Source: CBDDIP01 sp965229005 (GTDB taxonomy: Bacteria > Actinomycetota > Acidimicrobiia > Acidimicrobiales > Ilumatobacteraceae). From it: DNA of 64,000 nt. A model generated the notes under the pieces. That model worked only from the letters and a program-made list of their open reading frames with translations, searched no databases and was not told the DNA's origin. Made by a program: the position numbers and the translations under genes. The DNA lies in NCBI GenBank assembly GCA_965229005.1, contig CBDDIP010000002.1, positions 2,480,001 to 2,544,000 on the forward strand, read 5' to 3'. Shown one piece after another: positions 61,366 through 64,000 of this stretch (positions within the stretch are counted from its first letter, which is position 1; each line of letters opens with the position of its first letter).

Positions 61366-61833
61366 CTACCCGCAACCCCATCCCGGTCCTTGCTCGTCCA
61401 TCTGCAGCCGCAGTGGTTCGGCGGCGAGCACCACTGTCGGATCGGACGTGTCGTAGACCGCAATGGTGACGATCTTCCCGAACGCCGCTGTCGGCGTGCC
61501 GGGCGCAAAGCCGAGGAGCTTGTCGCCCTCGTACCTGCCGAGCACAGTCGGGTACGACGTGCCGTAGGTCTGACCCTCGAACTCGAGCTGCACGACGACC
61601 TGACGAGCCATCATCGAGGACACGTGCGCGGTCAGCCAAGCTCCATCGGTTGGCCCGCACCCGTACGAGACCGCGAGGTTCACGTCCGATTCGGCGCGCA
61701 CGACCGTCGTGACCGTCCTCGTCGTCGTCGAGGGAACGGGCACAGTGATCGTGGTGGTTGCAGTCGACGAGGTCGACGAGCACGATGCCAGGAGGACGAG
61801 CGTCGAAGCGAGGAGCGCCACGGTCCGTTGCAT
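61366..61833 (-). CDS. lipoprotein, unknown
   Basis: 155 aa. Lipoprotein signal with lipobox LLASC (Cys about 18), Thr/Ser-rich linker, then a small beta-rich domain (VNLAVSYGCGPTDGAWL, ending GPGWGCG). It sits downstream of a broken sigma gene, where the other units have the membrane partner. Confidence 0.7.
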   Translation of the reverse strand: MQRTVALLASTLVLLASCSSTSSTATTTITVPVPSTTTRTVTTVVRAESDVNLAVSYGCGPTDGAWLTAHVSSMMARQVVVQLEFEGQTYGTSYPTVLGRYEGDKLLGFAPGTPTAAFGKIVTIAVYDTSDPTVVLAAEPLRLQMDEQGPGWGCG

Positions 61834-61970
61834 GGGTGGTTTCGACGTCTGCGCCGTTGGCCTGGTTCCCCAGGCCGAGGCGTTCCTGGCGTCGATGTCG
61901 TAGCGGGTGATTTCGATGAGGTAGTCGCGGCGCTGTGGGCTGAGCACGCTCATCCGGCCCCTGGAACGCA

Positions 61971-62279
61971 TCACGGATCTCGCAGCACGACGAGTGCCCT
62001 CGTCTCGGCCACGCGACGTCGGCCGACCGAGATGGATCGGTTGGCGACGACTCGCCACGCACGCGGATCGTCCATCTGCGCCACCCGGTCCCAGTGTCGA
62101 TAGACGACGAGGTACGCATCCTGCGCTAGATCCTCCGCCGCAGTCCGACTCCCGGACAGCACGTATGCGAGCCCGATGACGCTGCGGACCTCGCGGTCGT
62201 AGAACGCGTCGAAGCCCTCACGAACGAGCACCGCAGTCAGCGGTCGATCCTCTGGCTCCTGGTCCGTCACCTCCATCAT
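61971..62279 (-). CDS. truncated ECF sigma factor, region 2 only
   Basis: 102 aa from ATG 62279. Region 2 is clear (GFDAFYDREVRSVIGLAYVL, AAEDLAQDAYLVVYRHW, AWRVVANRSISVGRRR) but the frame ends 12 residues later and the downstream 137 bp do not encode region 4 in any frame that I can recognise. Either a pseudogene or a short region-2 protein. Confidence 0.7.
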   Translation of the reverse strand: MMEVTDQEPEDRPLTAVLVREGFDAFYDREVRSVIGLAYVLSGSRTAAEDLAQDAYLVVYRHWDRVAQMDDPRAWRVVANRSISVGRRRVAETRALVVLRDP

Positions 62280-62384
62280 CGATGGCTCAGACGCACTTCG
62301 ACGTCGGAAAGGATGAGCCACGCGACGATTCTCGCCGTGGACGACGCGCCGACATTCGAAGCAACGTCGCCACCGTCACTGAGG

Positions 62385-63545
62385 TCAGCCGCCGGGTAGC
62401 ACGCAGTTCGCCGAGGGGATGTTGATCCGCAGGCCGACGAAGAACGCGTCGTACCCGTCCGTTGCGGCGTTCACTGCGTCGAGCTCGTCGAGGGTGGTGT
62501 CGAACGTCGCGGCCACGCCGGCGGGGAAGTCGCCCTCCTTGATGATGTACACGCCGGCGATGCAATCGTCATGGACGACCGAAATAACCGGCGGGAGATC
62601 CACGGTCTGCAATGTGTCGCCGGAACCCGTAGCGGCGTCGAGCACCTGGTTCGCCAGCACGGTGAGGTTGGCGAGCGCCGTCGGGCTCGGGTCGGAGCTG
62701 GCGACGTGCACGGCGAGACCACTCGGATCGACCATCCAGAACGCGACTGCGTCCTCGTACAGGCCGGCGCCACTCACGCTGCCGACGCCCATCGTTCGAG
62801 CTGCCGGCCGCGGCCACACCTCGTTGACAAGCCGAACCGAGACATCCGCCCCGAGCGCAGGGTTCGAAACGACGTTCCATCGATGGTCGCCCGAGCTCAT
62901 GAACGAGTTGTCGAGCGTTCGCCCGCCGAGGTCTGATCCGATCAGCATCGCGGTCACCTCGACCGTCGGTACTGGGGCGAACGTGAGGCTCTGAACGCTG
63001 TCGAGGAGCTGCGTCGGCGAGGTGGCGTCAGCCACCGCCTGCACCGCGACCGAGTCGAACGCCCCCGCTGCGGGCTGGGAGCAGTCGGCGATCATGTCCG
63101 TGCCACGACGCACGGCGAGCCGCGCATCGCACGTGACGACCACGTCGTTCGCCGTCACGTCGATCTCGAGGGTCTTGCCCGCGGCAATGTCGATGGCCAC
63201 GAAGTGTGCGCCGGAGGCCGTCGGGCCGGTGAAAGCGAGGTATTGGAACCGGTCGGGCACCGACGGACGCAAGAACGTGAACCACGCCGGATCCGTCGCA
63301 GTGGCGGCGACGCTCGTTGGCACGTCAGCCGGTGGGAGCCGATCGTCGCCTCGGCGAAGCACGACGTAGCCGACGACGGCGACGACCACGAGCGCGGCGC
63401 ACCCGACGACCAGCGCGGTCCGATGTGCTGGTCGACGCGGGTGCTGCGGCGTGCGGCTGGGCTCCGCTTGATCGACCAGCGCGGAGATGTGCGTGTCGAG
63501 CACGGGAGCGATGCGGCGGATCCGTTCTTCGACGTCGATGGTCAT
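62385..63545 (-). CDS. membrane protein with LysM-like C-terminus, sigma partner
   Basis: 386 aa. Cytosolic ~45 residues, transmembrane helix at about 46-63, then a large outer domain and at the end a LysM-like motif (VYIIKEGDFPAGVAATFDTT, then LRINIPS). ATG 63545 overlaps the upstream sigma stop by 4 nt, which suggests a sigma/regulator pair. A LysM end would let it touch peptidoglycan. Confidence 0.8.
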   Translation of the reverse strand: MTIDVEERIRRIAPVLDTHISALVDQAEPSRTPQHPRRPAHRTALVVGCAALVVVAVVGYVVLRRGDDRLPPADVPTSVAATATDPAWFTFLRPSVPDRFQYLAFTGPTASGAHFVAIDIAAGKTLEIDVTANDVVVTCDARLAVRRGTDMIADCSQPAAGAFDSVAVQAVADATSPTQLLDSVQSLTFAPVPTVEVTAMLIGSDLGGRTLDNSFMSSGDHRWNVVSNPALGADVSVRLVNEVWPRPAARTMGVGSVSGAGLYEDAVAFWMVDPSGLAVHVASSDPSPTALANLTVLANQVLDAATGSGDTLQTVDLPPVISVVHDDCIAGVYIIKEGDFPAGVAATFDTTLDELDAVNAATDGYDAFFVGLRINIPSANCVLPGG

Positions 63546-64000
63546 GACTGCTCTCCCAGGATGGAGCGGAGCTTGATCAGCCCCCGGTGGACGTGGTTCT
63601 TGGCGGCCGCTTCGCTGATGCGAAGCAGCTCGGCGGTCTCGCGATAGGTGAACTCGTAGGCGTGCACCAGGACGACGGCGACGCGCTGGTTCCTGCGCAA
63701 CTTGGCGAGCGCGGCGAAGACGTCGCCCTCAAGCACAGGTGCGTCCTCCCAGCGCGGTTCGTCCGGAAAGTCGAGGCGGATCCGACGGCGATGCCGCCGT
63801 GCTGCGGTCTGGCCGACCCTGTAGAGGTACCCGGTCGGGTTCTCCATCGTGACGAGCCGATCCCAGTGCTCGACCGCCCATGCCATCGCATCAGCGGCGG
63901 CTTCGACGCCGACCTCGAGCCCGTTGCGGGCGACCAGCGCGCGCCGCAGGGTGACCGTGAGCGCGGAAGCGTCAAGCGAGGCAGCTCGCCCTTCGGCCGT
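63542..64000 (-). CDS. ECF sigma factor, 5' end outside window
   Basis: The visible 152 codons hold most of region 2 (ALTVTLRRALVARNGLEVGVEAAADAMAWAVEHWDRL) and region 4 (AALAKLRRNQRVAVVLVHAYEFTYRETAELL, AAAKNHVHRGLIKLR). The frame is open to the window edge, so the start is missing. Overlaps its membrane partner by 4 nt. Confidence 0.85.
   Translation of the reverse strand, partial: TAEGRAASLDASALTVTLRRALVARNGLEVGVEAAADAMAWAVEHWDRLVTMENPTGYLYRVGQTAARRHRRRIRLDFPDEPRWEDAPVLEGDVFAALAKLRRNQRVAVVLVHAYEFTYRETAELLRISEAAAKNHVHRGLIKLRSILGEQS

Overview
The window is high-GC DNA from an actinobacterium. Mycothiol synthase (mshD), a DUF3499 protein, DUF6285 next to APH-type kinases, the histidine gene order hisC-B-H-A-F and an actinobacterial primary sigma factor point to the phylum. 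Gene content and style (many start codons 6-9 nt after a TANNNT box, VDVxGYF/LDTRxGTG surface repeats, several sigma factor/membrane-partner pairs) suggest the class Acidimicrobiia, possibly Ilumatobacter-like; that placement is inference.

Layout. 1-8 kb: APH-type kinases, a tRNA-Val(CAC), a sigma-region-2 chimera, EVE, DUF4188, DUF3499, SRPBCC, an ABC ATPase and a secreted M23 peptidase. 8-12.5 kb: reverse operon mshD-pepF-rlmN facing nth. 12.58-12.72 kb: a candidate small RNA with its own promoter and the only T-tract terminator I found. 13.5-20.6 kb: hisC-B-H-A-F chained by 4-nt overlaps, an aldo/keto reductase, a lone GroES-like gene, then hisI overlapping trpE. 21-28 kb: methyltransferase, secreted esterase, kynU-kynA, ygfZ, an MmcQ-like gene and an M50 protease. 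28.1-34.9 kb: ppdK, terC, dnaG and the primary sigma factor gene. 35.0-35.2 kb: tRNA-Asn and tRNA-Met. 35-53 kb: mostly membrane and secreted proteins of unknown role, including a membrane-anchored RyR-domain protein, a membrane-anchored Hsp70-like protein, an ECF sigma/anti-sigma-like pair, an inositol-phosphatase-family enzyme and a secreted repeat protein.

53.5-58.8 kb is a compact integrated element in the 3' end of tRNA-Val(TAC). It is bounded by a perfect 44-bp direct repeat and has paired TGATGCAAC arm-type sites. It holds an excisionase-like HTH gene, a prim-pol primase that lacks a helicase part, a ribbon-helix-helix gene, several unknown small genes (two apparently frameshifted) and a TIR-domain protein behind a run of hairpins. 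No integrase is present, so it looks like a satellite or degraded element with a possible defence cargo. A second copy of its left end lies just right of attR, which suggests a former tandem element.

59-64 kb carries three consecutive reverse-strand sigma-factor/membrane-partner units separated by a MetF-like gene. One sigma has lost region 4 and one runs off the window edge.
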